Shown: piece after piece, positions 16,220-25,213 of the stretch
How the letters are laid out: every line of letters starts with the position of its first letter
Numbering within the stretch: the first letter of the stretch is position 1
Program-made: the position numbers and the translations under genes
Notes under the pieces: generated by a model
What the model was told of the DNA's origin: nothing
What the model saw: the letters and a program-made list of their open reading frames with translations, nothing else
Databases searched by the model: none
Source: Pseudomonadota bacterium
GTDB lineage: Bacteria; Pseudomonadota; Gammaproteobacteria; Pseudomonadales; Oleiphilaceae
DNA: 64,000 bases
Direction of reading: 5' to 3'
Assembly (NCBI GenBank): GCA_002747395.1
Contig: PDPE01000027.1
Location: 1 to 64,000, forward strand

Positions 16220-17293
16220 ATGCCAGTGTTTACAATAAAACCGCTTGAACTGAAAGATCGCCAAAAACTGCAAGCTCGCATCGATAATAAAACCAAACCC
16301 CCCGGTTCACTCGGGCGACTTGAAGCATTGGCGCTTCAATTGGCTCTGGTTTCAGGTCAATCCGGCCAAGAGCGGGCAGTGCCTGCTGACAAGATCGAAA
16401 TCGAACGCCCTGCCATGCTGGTATTTGCCGGTGATCACGGGATTGCCAGAGAAGGAATCAGTATCGCCCCCCCCGAAGTAACACAACAAATGGTGGTGAA
16501 TTTTTTACAGGGTGGTGCTGCTATTAATTGTTTTTGTCGAACCAACGATATCCGGCTTGAAGTGATCGATGCGGGTATGCTTTGCCCTGTTGAGCATGAA
16601 AATATACAAAACCAGTCTCTGGGCCGGGGAACGAATAATATGGCAGAAGATTGTTGTATGTCGATTGGGCAGGTTGAGCGAGGTTTGTTGCTGGGCCGGG
16701 CCGCTGCCGAGCGAAATATCGATTTGGGCAGCAATGTGCTGGGCTTCGGTGAAATGGGTATCGGCAACACCTCATCGGCATCGGCTATCCAGTGTTGTTT
16801 GATGGATTTGGAAGCCGAAGCCTGTGTGGGGCGTGGCACAGGTATCGATGACAGCCAGTTTGATAAAAAAACGGCCCTGGTTGAAAAGGCTCTGGCTTAT
16901 CACCGGGCCAGAGTGGAGGACCTGGCAACCAAACCGTTAGAAATAATGGCGTCATTTGCCGGTTTTGAAATCGTACAAATGACTGGTGCCATGTTGGCTA
17001 CCGCCGAGCATCGGAAAATCATTCTGGTCGATGGTTATATCGCCACCGCAGCGGCGATGCTGGCCATCAGGATGAACAAAAACTGCCAGGACTATATGGT
17101 GTTTTGCCACGAATCCGGTGAGCGGGGGCATCAATTAATGTTGCAGGAGTTGGGGGCGGAACCCTTGTTGCGTTTGGGTTTGCGACTTGGCGAGGGAACC
17201 GGTGCAGCCCTTGCTGTACCTTTACTGCGAGCCGCTGCCGGTTTTTATAATGATATGGCCAGCTTTGAAGCCGCCGGGGTCACTGCGGTTTAA
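16220..17293 (+). CDS. cobT: Nicotinate-nucleotide--dimethylbenzimidazole phosphoribosyltransferase
   Basis: CobT activates 5,6-dimethylbenzimidazole to alpha-ribazole phosphate, the lower ligand of cobalamin, using nicotinate mononucleotide. The 357-residue protein shows NKTKPPGSLGRLEALA near the N-terminus, FAGDHGIAREGIS, GEMGIGNTSSASA, and the catalytic-glutamate block LGEGTGAALA with Glu325 (equivalent to Glu317 of Salmonella). First gene of cobT-cobS-cobU-cobC; the stop is separated from the cobS ATG by a single base. The promoter and ribosome-binding site are unclear because of the hexamer repeat. No cobalamin riboswitch is recognisable in the 180 bases upstream. Confidence 0.95.
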   Translation: MPVFTIKPLELKDRQKLQARIDNKTKPPGSLGRLEALALQLALVSGQSGQERAVPADKIEIERPAMLVFAGDHGIAREGISIAPPEVTQQMVVNFLQGGAAINCFCRTNDIRLEVIDAGMLCPVEHENIQNQSLGRGTNNMAEDCCMSIGQVERGLLLGRAAAERNIDLGSNVLGFGEMGIGNTSSASAIQCCLMDLEAEACVGRGTGIDDSQFDKKTALVEKALAYHRARVEDLATKPLEIMASFAGFEIVQMTGAMLATAEHRKIILVDGYIATAAAMLAIRMNKNCQDYMVFCHESGERGHQLMLQELGAEPLLRLGLRLGEGTGAALAVPLLRAAAGFYNDMASFEAAGVTAV

Positions 17294-17294
17294 C

Positions 17295-18107
17295 ATGAAG
17301 CCATCCGATTCTGAACGCTCGTTATTTGAACAGCCTTTGGCGTTATTGAAACAGCAGTTGGAATTGTTGCTGATTGCGATCGGCTTTTTTACCCGAATAC
17401 CCGTGCCGAACACGCTGGATTTCAGCCAGCAAAAGTTAAACCGGGCCGGGCGCTATTTCTCCCTGGTTGGCTGGATTGTCGGCATTGTTTGTGCGTTGGC
17501 GTACTGGTTGCTGAGTCAGTTGTTGCCAAATGACCTGGCAATTCTCGGGTCAATGGTGGTGAGCCTGTTGTTGACAGGGTGCTTTCACGAAGATGGCCTG
17601 GCCGATACCTGTGATGGTTTTGGCGGGGGCTGGGGAAAACAGCGAAAGCTGACCATTATGAAAGACTCCCATCTGGGAACTTACGGCGCGGTGGCCATAT
17701 GGGTGATACTGACAGTTAAATATTTGGCACTGACTCATTGCGAAGCCGTTATTACCAGCTTGCTGGTTGCCCATGTTTCAAGTCGCTCACTGGTCACCCT
17801 GATTATCTATAATACTGTGTATGTCAGCGACAGGGAAACCGCAAAAGTGAAACCCCTCGCAGAGTCACTGACGGCCAGGGATTTGACTGTCAATCTTCTG
17901 ATTGCTTCTTTCAGTCTTTTGCTGGTTATAGATATCGCGTGGTTGCTTCTGATTGTGCTTGCTGCGGTTTATTTTTTTCTGCGAGCGCTTTACCTGAAAC
18001 AGATCGGCGGGTTCACCGGTGATACATTGGGAGCCGCCCAGCAGATTTCAGAGGTGTTCGTTTACCTGGTTTTTGTTTCAGCTTCTATTTGGGTGACAGC
18101 GATATGA
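17295..18107 (+). CDS. cobS: Adenosylcobinamide-GDP ribazoletransferase (cobalamin synthase)
   Basis: CobS joins adenosylcobinamide-GDP with alpha-ribazole (or its phosphate) in the inner membrane to give cobalamin. The 270-residue protein is hydrophobic, with about six membrane segments and the Mg-binding signature HEDGLADTCDGFGGG, followed by MKDSHLGTYGA. The start is ATG 17295, in TAAcATG with the end of cobT; a longer frame begins inside cobT at 17187 and is not credible. The first 30 residues are an unusual hydrophilic extension (SDSERSLFEQPLALLK). It overlaps cobU by 4 bases (ATGA). Confidence 0.93.
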   Translation: MKPSDSERSLFEQPLALLKQQLELLLIAIGFFTRIPVPNTLDFSQQKLNRAGRYFSLVGWIVGIVCALAYWLLSQLLPNDLAILGSMVVSLLLTGCFHEDGLADTCDGFGGGWGKQRKLTIMKDSHLGTYGAVAIWVILTVKYLALTHCEAVITSLLVAHVSSRSLVTLIIYNTVYVSDRETAKVKPLAESLTARDLTVNLLIASFSLLLVIDIAWLLLIVLAAVYFFLRALYLKQIGGFTGDTLGAAQQISEVFVYLVFVSASIWVTAI

Positions 18108-18730
18108 TATATCTCATTCTGGGCGGTGCCCGTTCCGGAAAAAGCACTTATGCAGAGGCACTGGCTGAAAGGCTGGCAGGCAAAGGGTCGTCAAGTCAAT
18201 TTGCAAAACAACCCGGCAGTGTCACCTATATAGCGACCGCCAGTGCTGGTGATTCGGAAATGCGAGCACGGATTGCCCGACATCAATCCAGGCGGCCCAA
18301 ACATTGGCAGTTGATTGAAGAGCAGTACCAGTTAAGTCGGCAACTGGAAAAGCTGACTGCCGCTGCCGGTAGCAAAGGGGATAAAACAGGAGATCGAACA
18401 GACCCGGGGAGCGTGATACTGATTGATTGCCTGACCTTGTGGCTGTCCAATTGGCTGTGCCGTATAGACAGTGGGGCGGCGGGTCGGGAAAGTGGGCTCT
18501 CGGGTCTGGACAGCTGGAACAGTGAAAAAAACAGTTTTATCGAGGAACTGAAAAAATCCCCTGTTCCGATTATTCTGGTGAGCAATGAAGTTGGCAGTGG
18601 TATTGTCCCCATGGGTGAGTTAAGTCGTCACTTTGTGGATCATGCGGGCTGGCTGAATCAGTCCGTTGCCCGTGTTGCCGATCAGGTGGTTTTGGTGGTG
18701 GCAGGTTTGCCCCAGACACTAAAGGGCTAG
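18104..18730 (+). CDS. cobU: Adenosylcobinamide kinase / adenosylcobinamide-phosphate guanylyltransferase
   Basis: CobU is a bifunctional cytoplasmic enzyme that phosphorylates adenosylcobinamide and then attaches GMP through a histidine intermediate. The 208-residue protein has the P-loop GGARSGKS at residues 7-14, the guanylylation region RARIARHQSRRP with His60, VILIDCLTLWLSNWL, and VSNEVGSGIVP. Two insertions rich in Gly, Ser and charged residues (around SKGDKTGDRTDPG and AGRESGLSGLDSW) make it about 25 residues longer than the enteric protein. The ATG overlaps the cobS stop as ATGA; an upstream TTG is not needed. Confidence 0.93.
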   Translation: MIYLILGGARSGKSTYAEALAERLAGKGSSSQFAKQPGSVTYIATASAGDSEMRARIARHQSRRPKHWQLIEEQYQLSRQLEKLTAAAGSKGDKTGDRTDPGSVILIDCLTLWLSNWLCRIDSGAAGRESGLSGLDSWNSEKNSFIEELKKSPVPIILVSNEVGSGIVPMGELSRHFVDHAGWLNQSVARVADQVVLVVAGLPQTLKG

Positions 18731-18736
18731 CCAGGC

Positions 18737-19360
18737 ATGCTGACCCGACTTGTCTTCCTCCGGCATGGTAAAACCGTGCAACCCGGCTGTTTGCTGGGCC
18801 ATACGGATGCGGCCTTGTCAAAAGAGGGGCTTGCGCAGTTGCGTCAGTCTGCGGGCTCTTTGAACAATATCACCAGAGTGATTTCCAGCCCGTTACAACG
18901 TGCGGCCAAATTCGCGCAGGAATTTGCACAGGCCAACCAGCTGGTGTGGGAGACTCAAAGTTGCTGGGCAGAATACCATTTTGGTGATTGGGACGGGATG
19001 AGTTATCAACTGCTTGCCCGGCAACACCCGGAGGCCTATGCCTCATTCCTGTCCGATCCGGTAAAAAATCGACCCGCCAATGCAGAGAGTGTCGCCGATT
19101 TTAGTGCCAGGGTAATCCGTGGTATTGTACAGGCCGTTGAAAAACATCCGGAACAAAAGCTGCTGATTGTCACCCATGGCGGGGTGATCCGATGCGCTGT
19201 GGCCTGGTGTTTGGGGCTGGATTTTGTTCATCAAAAAGACCTGGCCAACATTCCCTTTCAGCGATTGCAGCTGGATTATGCCAGCCTGACCCGGATCAGT
19301 GTCTGGAATGAAGACGGTTTGCTGCCAAAACTGGACGGTTTCAATCAAACAGTGAGTTGA
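18737..19360 (+). CDS. cobC: Alpha-ribazole phosphatase, histidine phosphatase family
   Basis: A 207-residue histidine phosphatase, placed as the enzyme that dephosphorylates alpha-ribazole phosphate or cobalamin phosphate at the end of cobalamin assembly. It has the phosphohistidine motif FLRHGKT (His10), SSPLQRAAKFAQEF, and VTHGGVIR with the second catalytic His147. Family members are hard to tell apart by sequence; the cob operon setting (6 bases after cobU) supports the CobC role. The start is ATG at 18737. Confidence 0.88.
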   Translation: MLTRLVFLRHGKTVQPGCLLGHTDAALSKEGLAQLRQSAGSLNNITRVISSPLQRAAKFAQEFAQANQLVWETQSCWAEYHFGDWDGMSYQLLARQHPEAYASFLSDPVKNRPANAESVADFSARVIRGIVQAVEKHPEQKLLIVTHGGVIRCAVAWCLGLDFVHQKDLANIPFQRLQLDYASLTRISVWNEDGLLPKLDGFNQTVS

Positions 19361-19470
19361 AGAAATGGCAGTCTGTCAAAGCTGCGGCTGATTCGTCTGA
19401 GTGAAGCTGGCGTTGTATTGATTCATAAATGTATCCACTTATATAGAGAAAATGCAGAGAAAATCCTGAT

Positions 19471-20532
19471 ATGTACCAGATACTGAGAAAACTTCTTTTC
19501 ACCCTCCCCGCAGAAACAACGCACGAATTGACGCTTGATGTACTGAGAGCAGGGCAAAGAATGGGGCTTACGCAGCGAATTGTTCGCCCCCCTGTGCCTC
19601 AACCTGTTGAGATAATGGGGTTAACATTCAATAATCCGGTCGGCCTGGCAGCGGGGCTTGATAAAAACGGCCAGTGTATAGCCGGGTTGGCGGCCCTGGG
19701 TTTTGGCTTTGTTGAAATCGGGACGGTGACTCCCGTTGGTCAGGCAGGGAATCCGAAGCCCAGGTTGTTTCGTCTGCCGGAAGAGAAGGCGCTTATTAAC
19801 CGGATGGGCTTTAACAACCTGGGTGTCGATGCCTTGATGGCGAACTATGAACAGTATAAAAATGCCGTTCAGAATAGTGACAGCCCACCCTGGAACGCCC
19901 CGATAGGAATCAATGTGGGCAAGAATCTGACCACTTCGGTGGAAGATGCGCACATTGATTACATCAAGGCTATTCAGGCTGTCTATGCGCGTGCGGACTA
20001 TATCACGGTCAACGTCTCCTCTCCCAATACGCCGGGGCTTCGGAATCTGCAGTTTGGTGAGGCAATGAATACCCTGCTGGACGCCATTAAAACAGAACAG
20101 CATCGATTGCAGGAAGTGCATGGTCGATATGTACCCATCATGGTGAAGATTGCCCCCGATATGGATGACAGGGAAATCGCATTTGTTGCCGATACCTTTA
20201 AAAAATTTGATGTGGATGGCATCATCGCAACCAACACGACCATTGACCGAAGTTGTGTGAAGGCATCCTCAACGGCCAAAGAAAATGGTGGTTTGAGTGG
20301 TGCCCCGCTGATGAACAAGTCTACCGGGGTGGTAAGAGCATTGTATTCGCATCTTGGTGAGGATATTCCCATCGTGGCGGCCGGTGGTATTACCTGTGCG
20401 GAAGATGCGGTCGAAAAAATCAGGGCCGGAGCGAAACTGGTTCAAATTTATACCGGGTTTGTCTATCAGGGGCCGGGTTTGATCAAGGCGGCATCCGATG
20501 CGATTCTGAACTATCGGATAAAAAACAGGTAA
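19471..20532 (+). CDS. pyrD: Dihydroorotate dehydrogenase (quinone), class 2
   Basis: PyrD oxidises dihydroorotate to orotate in pyrimidine synthesis and passes electrons to the membrane quinone pool. The 353-residue protein has the class 2 N-terminal membrane-association helices (MYQILRKLLFTLPAETTHEL), the FMN-site block NPVGLAAGLDKNG, the catalytic-serine segment NVSSPNTPGL at about residue 181, KIAPDMDD, and the phosphate-binding AAGGITCAEDA. Length matches the family. It is a single gene 110 bases after cobC with weak ribosome-binding sequence (agagaaa), and an intrinsic terminator follows. Confidence 0.96.
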   Translation: MYQILRKLLFTLPAETTHELTLDVLRAGQRMGLTQRIVRPPVPQPVEIMGLTFNNPVGLAAGLDKNGQCIAGLAALGFGFVEIGTVTPVGQAGNPKPRLFRLPEEKALINRMGFNNLGVDALMANYEQYKNAVQNSDSPPWNAPIGINVGKNLTTSVEDAHIDYIKAIQAVYARADYITVNVSSPNTPGLRNLQFGEAMNTLLDAIKTEQHRLQEVHGRYVPIMVKIAPDMDDREIAFVADTFKKFDVDGIIATNTTIDRSCVKASSTAKENGGLSGAPLMNKSTGVVRALYSHLGEDIPIVAAGGITCAEDAVEKIRAGAKLVQIYTGFVYQGPGLIKAASDAILNYRIKNR

Positions 20533-20629
20533 AGCGGGTTTTCAGCCGGTTTTTCATAATTCGATATGGAGCAGTTCGATCAGGAGCGCAGTTAAAACGG
20601 GAGCGCAGCGATACCGGTATACCAGAAGC

Positions 20630-20656
20630 AAAAAACCCGCAGAAGCGGGCTTTTTT
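20630..20656. terminator. Bidirectional terminator between pyrD and rmf
   Basis: Stem cccgc/gcggg with a 4-base loop, flanked by an A-run on the left and a T-run (cttttttac) on the right, so it can work for pyrD on the plus strand and rmf on the minus strand. Confidence 0.85.
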
Positions 20657-20679
20657 ACGGTGTTACAGTTATTTGATGA

Positions 20680-20892
20680 TTACTGCATTGCTACCTGGGA
20701 GGCTTTATGAATGCCAGAAACGCCCGTAAGACCATCCCAACTGTCATTTCGACCATCACGCCAACCGCTTAGCCATTGTTGTTTGGTATCTGCGTTTTCT
20801 GATGGGCAGTTATCTTTTGACTTGCCGGAAACTCCGGCCTGATAACCGCGCTTGTATGCTCGTTGGGTCAGATCGCGCTTTTGTCTTTTCAT
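20680..20892 (-). CDS. rmf: Ribosome modulation factor
   Basis: RMF binds 30S near the anti-Shine-Dalgarno region in stationary phase and drives formation of inactive 100S ribosome dimers. The 70-residue protein starts MKRQKRDLTQRAYKRGYQAG and has the conserved GRSKxxCP-like block GKSKDNCP followed by QQWLSGWRDGR, all hallmarks of RMF. It is about 15 residues longer at the C-terminus than the enteric protein. The start follows aaggag-like sequence (ataaggagccctcac read toward the gene as the opposite strand is ambiguous), so I rely on homology for the start. Monocistronic. Confidence 0.93.
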   Translation of the reverse strand: MKRQKRDLTQRAYKRGYQAGVSGKSKDNCPSENADTKQQWLSGWRDGRNDSWDGLTGVSGIHKASQVAMQ

Positions 20893-21367
20893 TATAAGGA
20901 GCCCTCACAGGTTTGACTGTTGTTTGGCCGTTGGCGCAAGCATGCACATCACCAGACTGCTGTCAGATCAGAGGCGAAGCGTTGCCCGTCAGGGCAGGCG
21001 GTTCCTGAAAACATCTCTGATAAAACGGGCAGGTTGAATTGCTTTGACTCTGGTTGGAGCATGTACGATATGGCCATCAATTTGGTAGGAAAAGTCCTGT
21101 TTAAAACTGTTTTTTTATTAGCAGTGTGCCCAATAAACGATCGCCCAATGCATCCTTTCGATGTAATGGCTTCGTTCCGTTGTGCGTCACTGGTTATCAG
21201 TTAAGCTAAATAATCCGTGCATGTATACTATTTATTTGATCTATAACAATAATTTATTATGCTAAAGAGATATAAACCTTTGTAACACCTTGTTTTCATG
21301 GATGTTGTAGAATAACCGCACAAAAAATGTTCAAATACTATATTTAAGAATGAAATGTAATAAAGAT
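20893..21367. other. 475-base gap between divergent rmf and rlmL
   Basis: No gene seen. It must hold promoters for both genes, but no -35/-10 pair fits well. The AT-rich part nearest rlmL includes gttgtagaataaccgc, which has a TAGAAT -10-like box without a good -35. Short frames on both strands lack ribosome-binding sites. Confidence 0.5.
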
Positions 21368-23731
21368 ATGTCTGTATATAACTCCCGCTTGTTTGTCAGT
21401 TGCCCCAAGAGCATGGAATATTTGCTTGAGGATGAATTAAAAATGCTTTGGAAACAAAGGGGCGGGCCGGGAGAAACAGACAATGCCTTGCTGTATAAAA
21501 CGTCTCCGCTGGGCGTGTCTGTCGAGTGTGACAAGGCGTTTGCATTGACTGTTTGTTTGTGGAGCAGAATTGCCAATCGTGTGTTCTATCAACTGGATGA
21601 AGCTTCCTGCCACTCGGTTGAGCAGTTATACGATGCGGTTTACTCCATCGACTGGCTATCGCATATCACCGAGCATACTGTCATTGCAGTAGATTTTTCC
21701 GGTCAAAGCAGTTTTGTCAGAAATACCGTATTCGGTGCTCAAAAGGTGAAGGACGCGGTTGTCGATCATGTCAGAGATAAAACGGGAGCCCGGCCCGATG
21801 TCGATGCCGATCATCCTGGTATTCGAATTCGTGCCCACCTGAGAAAGGGCGTGCTGGCAGTGTATATTGATTTGGCCGGTTCCAGTCTTCACCAGAGAGG
21901 CTATCGTACAGAATCAGGTCAGGCACCCTTGAAGGAAAACCTGGCTGCCGGGATTCTCGCGCGCTGCCGGTTTCATGAATTGCTCGAACAGAGAAATCAT
22001 GCCCGATTTGCTGTCATTGACCCCATGTGTGGCTCCGGTACCCTGCTTATTGAAGCTGCGCTGATTGCCTGTGACCGGGCACCGGGGTTAACGCGACAAC
22101 AGTGGGGGTTTGAGCAGTGGTTGCAGTTTGATGCAGAACTCTGGTCAACCCTGCTGGAAAATGCAAGAAAGCGATTCGAGGCGGGTAAGGAAAACGTAGT
22201 CGCCGCTTTTTACGGGTATGATGCCGACAGCAAGGTATTGCGGACAGCAGCCCGTAACGCGGAACGGGCAGAAGTGGATGATCTGGTAAGACTGGTTCAA
22301 CGGGATATTCGGGATTTTACGCGCCCGCCGGAAGTGCAATCTGCGTTGATTGTCAGCAACCCGCCATACGGTGAAAGGCTGGGAACGCTGAAGGAGCTTG
22401 GTGATTTGTATGCCTCCCTGGGTAAAACCGTCAAATCGGCGTTTTCAGCAGGCCGGCGTGGAGAGAGCGGCCCGGATGAGAATAGTGGCCCGGATGAAGA
22501 GAGAGGCCAGGATAGGGAAAGAGGCCAGGAAGATTTGTTGGAAAGTCGCCTGGCTGTTTTTTCTTCCAATCCCGGGTTGATAAAACACCTGGGCATACGA
22601 TTTGATAAAAAATACAGGTTTTTAAATGGCACCATTCCTTGTGAACTGGTTGTTTCAGGCCTGACCGACGCAAATAAACCCTTTGACTCCCGGGAAGCCT
22701 TTGTGCGAGGCGCCAATTGGCGAATTGCAAACCCCGAGCGTGCTGCCATGCTGGGTAATCGCCTGAAGAAAAACCGCAAATCTCTCGGTAAATGGCTGAA
22801 AAGGGAAGGGATCAACTGTTACCGGCTTTATGATAGCGATATGCCCGAGTACGCCGTTGCTATTGATGTGTATGATGACTGGTATCATGTTCAGGAATAT
22901 GCAGCCCCCAAATCCATCAACCCGCAACATGCCAGAGAGCGATTTATGGAGACTCTGGCAATGGTGCGTGATGCCCTGGGAGTTGACCCGGAAAAAATTG
23001 TCTACAAGCGTCGTGAGAGGCAAAAGGGGCTTAACCAATATCAAAAACTTGAATCCGATGAAGAGCGTATTCAGGTATCGGAATACAATGCGCGATTTTA
23101 TATCAAGCTGAGAAGCTATCTGGATACCGGACTTTTTCTGGATCACCGGCCCATCAGAAAATGGATAGGTCAAAACGCAAACCGGAAAAGAGTGCTTAAC
23201 CTGTTTTGCTATACCGGTTCGGTTTCGGTTCATGCTGCACTGGGGGGAGCAGGGCGGGTGGTCAGTGTCGATATGTCCAACACCTATCTGAATTGGGCGA
23301 AAGACAATTTTATTTTAAACCGGCTACCCATAGATGCTCATTCTTTTGTGCGGGCAGACTGTTTTCAGTGGTTAAAGGAGTGCAGGGAACAGTTTGACCT
23401 TGTATTCCTTGACCCTCCCACCTTTTCAAACTCCAAAAAGATGGAGGGAAGTCTTGATATCCAGAGAGATCACGTTGCCCTGATCCGGCTTTGCGTTCGT
23501 CGTTTGAACAAGGGGGGGATAGTGTTGTTTTCAAATAACCTGAGAAAGTTCAAACTCGATGAGCAGGGACTCTCCGGGCTGGTTATCGAGGATATCTCCA
23601 GGCAGACCATTGATCCGGACTTTAAACGAAACACCAATATCCATCATTGCTGGAAGATCAGTCAGCCGGACAACCCGGCCACTGACCTCGACGCCGATCA
23701 GTGCCTGTCAATGCGTGCAATGCCGGGCTAA
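21368..23731 (+). CDS. rlmL: Bifunctional 23S rRNA methyltransferase RlmKL
   Basis: A 787-residue fusion that methylates 23S rRNA at G2445 (N2, RlmL part) and G2069 (N7, RlmK part). An N-terminal THUMP domain (about 50-160) is followed by methyltransferase 1 with DPMCGSGTLLIEAA at about 218 and NPPYGER at about 332, then methyltransferase 2 with NLFCYTGSVSVHAA at about 611 and DPPTFSNSKKM at about 682. I start at the ATG giving MSVYNSRLFVSCPKSMEYLL, which fits homologues; an ATG six codons upstream (21350) is also possible. Odd feature: an acidic, repetitive insertion of about 30 residues (SGPDENSGPDEERGQD) within the first methyltransferase domain. The last 4 bases overlap the convergent outer-membrane gene. 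Confidence 0.94.
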   Translation: MSVYNSRLFVSCPKSMEYLLEDELKMLWKQRGGPGETDNALLYKTSPLGVSVECDKAFALTVCLWSRIANRVFYQLDEASCHSVEQLYDAVYSIDWLSHITEHTVIAVDFSGQSSFVRNTVFGAQKVKDAVVDHVRDKTGARPDVDADHPGIRIRAHLRKGVLAVYIDLAGSSLHQRGYRTESGQAPLKENLAAGILARCRFHELLEQRNHARFAVIDPMCGSGTLLIEAALIACDRAPGLTRQQWGFEQWLQFDAELWSTLLENARKRFEAGKENVVAAFYGYDADSKVLRTAARNAERAEVDDLVRLVQRDIRDFTRPPEVQSALIVSNPPYGERLGTLKELGDLYASLGKTVKSAFSAGRRGESGPDENSGPDEERGQDRERGQEDLLESRLAVFSSNPGLIKHLGIRFDKKYRFLNGTIPCELVVSGLTDANKPFDSREAFVRGANWRIANPERAAMLGNRLKKNRKSLGKWLKREGINCYRLYDSDMPEYAVAIDVYDDWYHVQEYAAPKSINPQHARERFMETLAMVRDALGVDPEKIVYKRRERQKGLNQYQKLESDEERIQVSEYNARFYIKLRSYLDTGLFLDHRPIRKWIGQNANRKRVLNLFCYTGSVSVHAALGGAGRVVSVDMSNTYLNWAKDNFILNRLPIDAHSFVRADCFQWLKECREQFDLVFLDPPTFSNSKKMEGSLDIQRDHVALIRLCVRRLNKGGIVLFSNNLRKFKLDEQGLSGLVIEDISRQTIDPDFKRNTNIHHCWKISQPDNPATDLDADQCLSMRAMPG

Positions 23732-24399
23732 AACTCGTATAGAATCCCGATGCCGTAATGGGTGGTTTCTATACCTGTTGTGGTATCGTTATGCAGTCGC
23801 CCGTACTCTCCGGTGATATAGAAGTTGTCGATAATCAAAAGGTCGCCACTGATAGCCCAGCTCATACTGAATGTACTTTGCAAGAAATCTTTCGGTATGT
23901 TTTCAAATTTTTCCGGGTCATCTCTGGAAGTGTCTGCTTCCACGTAAGAAAAACCGAGTTTTCCGTGGATGTTGAAAAATTCGGTGACGGGGTAGGCGAT
24001 TCCCATGTACCAGCCAAGCCAGTATACCACTCCCACTTCGAGCCCCTTTGTCGCCTCGTCTTTTCCGAACCCCCATCCTGCCCGGCCCTCAACAGTAACG
24101 TAGTCGGATATGTAGGTGCCAATGATGAGCTCGGATGCGAGGGTCTTTGCCTTGTACCGGTCATCGATTAATGCGTAATCCATTATTTTGGTCGTCAGTG
24201 AGACATAATCTGTGGACTCTTTGTCGATCGCCTCTTCTGCGGGTTTCGGTCTGGGTGGGCTGGCGGGTTTCGCCGGCTCGGCGGCGGGTTGAGCGGATTC
24301 AGCCGATCTGGCTGGCCCGGCGGGCTTTTCTTCTGCATATGAGCCGGCAGCAAGGGCAGTAATCAAGGCGCATGAAAGCGCGGTGCAGCGAATAGTCAT
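23728..24399 (-). CDS. Outer-membrane beta-barrel protein, function unknown
   Basis: A 223-residue exported protein. A signal peptide (MTIRCTALSCALITALAAG) is followed by a Pro/Ala/Glu-rich linker of about 40 residues (KPAGPARSAESAQPAAEP), then alternating polar/aromatic strands such as VEGRAGWGFG, EVGVVYWLGWYMGIAYPV, HGKLGFSYVEAD and TEYGRLH-like segments. It ends in GIGILYEF with a terminal Phe, typical for outer-membrane barrels of 8 strands. Resembles OmpA/OmpW-type small barrels by architecture only. The stop overlaps the end of rlmL on the other strand. Confidence 0.75.
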   Translation of the reverse strand: MTIRCTALSCALITALAAGSYAEEKPAGPARSAESAQPAAEPAKPASPPRPKPAEEAIDKESTDYVSLTTKIMDYALIDDRYKAKTLASELIIGTYISDYVTVEGRAGWGFGKDEATKGLEVGVVYWLGWYMGIAYPVTEFFNIHGKLGFSYVEADTSRDDPEKFENIPKDFLQSTFSMSWAISGDLLIIDNFYITGEYGRLHNDTTTGIETTHYGIGILYEF

Positions 24400-24510
24400 G
24401 GTCGGTTTCTGTTTTATGTCTCAAATCATTTGAGCTTCATTGTAATCCCGCGCAATGCAATTTTGAATCATGCTGTTCGCGTGGGTGCGGAAGCAGGTCA
24501 CAAATAGCGC

Positions 24511-24990
24511 CTAAAGTAATTGATATTCTCGTGCTGTTAGTAACAGGGCCAGAATCACATTGTTGCCATCGGTCTTTTCCAGCCCCTGTTCTGCCATCAC
24601 CTGTTCACATAGTTCGTTTACCTGATGATCTGACCGTTGAAACAGCTCGGAGGCAGGCAGAATTTCGAAGGGTGCATCGGTTCCGGCACTGTCGAACAGC
24701 ATTTCTGCCAGTCTTGACTGCTCGGTTTCATCGGTCACGTATACGTATCTGCCGTCCAGGTCGTGTTGCAGTTCGCGGGCTATGTCGGTGCAGGAGGCTC
24801 CCTGATGGTAATTGTTATCCAGCCCTGTGGTTGCATTCTGGCTGTCATACCAGGCATCGAGCCAGTCATCGTCAGGGATGATCAGTACCGACTTGATGCG
24901 GGTGTCGGGAAGAGACCAGGAAATGGCGGTAGGGAAGCCCGAGTCGTCATTCAAATTGGTTTCTATGTGCAGGAATACGGTATTATTCAT
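24511..24990 (-). CDS. Hypothetical protein, possible degenerate DnaQ-like exonuclease fold
   Basis: A 159-residue cytoplasmic protein. The opening VFLHIETNLNDDSGFPTAIS and later ALLLTAREYQLL recall the first and last parts of DEDD 3'-5' exonucleases or RNase H-like domains (which begin with xxDxExT), but the first acidic residue is His here, so catalysis is doubtful. Middle motifs SVLIIPDDDWLDAW and YVYVTDETEQSRLAEMLFDS fit the fold by eye. I do not recognise a named family. It is flanked by the barrel protein and the divergent aminopeptidase gene; the start ATG at 24990 is the first in frame. Confidence 0.6.
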   Translation of the reverse strand: MNNTVFLHIETNLNDDSGFPTAISWSLPDTRIKSVLIIPDDDWLDAWYDSQNATTGLDNNYHQGASCTDIARELQHDLDGRYVYVTDETEQSRLAEMLFDSAGTDAPFEILPASELFQRSDHQVNELCEQVMAEQGLEKTDGNNVILALLLTAREYQLL

Positions 24991-25090
24991 GGTCTGGTTA
25001 TTCGTCTGAAAAAGCGATACATTGCATGCGAGAGAACAACACCGGCTCTTGCCTGTGTTGATTGTGTTTATGTTGATCGCTGTTTATCCT

Positions 25091-25156
25091 GGTAACCGTT
25101 TATTATGATAGCGGTTTATTTTGGTAGCGGTTTATTTTGATAACGGTTTGTCGCGG
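25091..25156. repeat. Tandem repeat, four units of 16-18 bp, before apeB
   Basis: Units ggtaaccgtttattatga, tagcggtttattttgg, tagcggtttattttga and taacggtttgtcgcgg follow each other directly; units 2 and 3 differ by one base. The array ends 57 bases before the aminopeptidase start codon and probably lies in its promoter or leader. Confidence 0.75.
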
Positions 25157-25213
25157 CACGGCCAAGTTTATCCAATTTTCAATCAAGTACAAGGTTCAGG
25201 GCAGGTTAATTCG

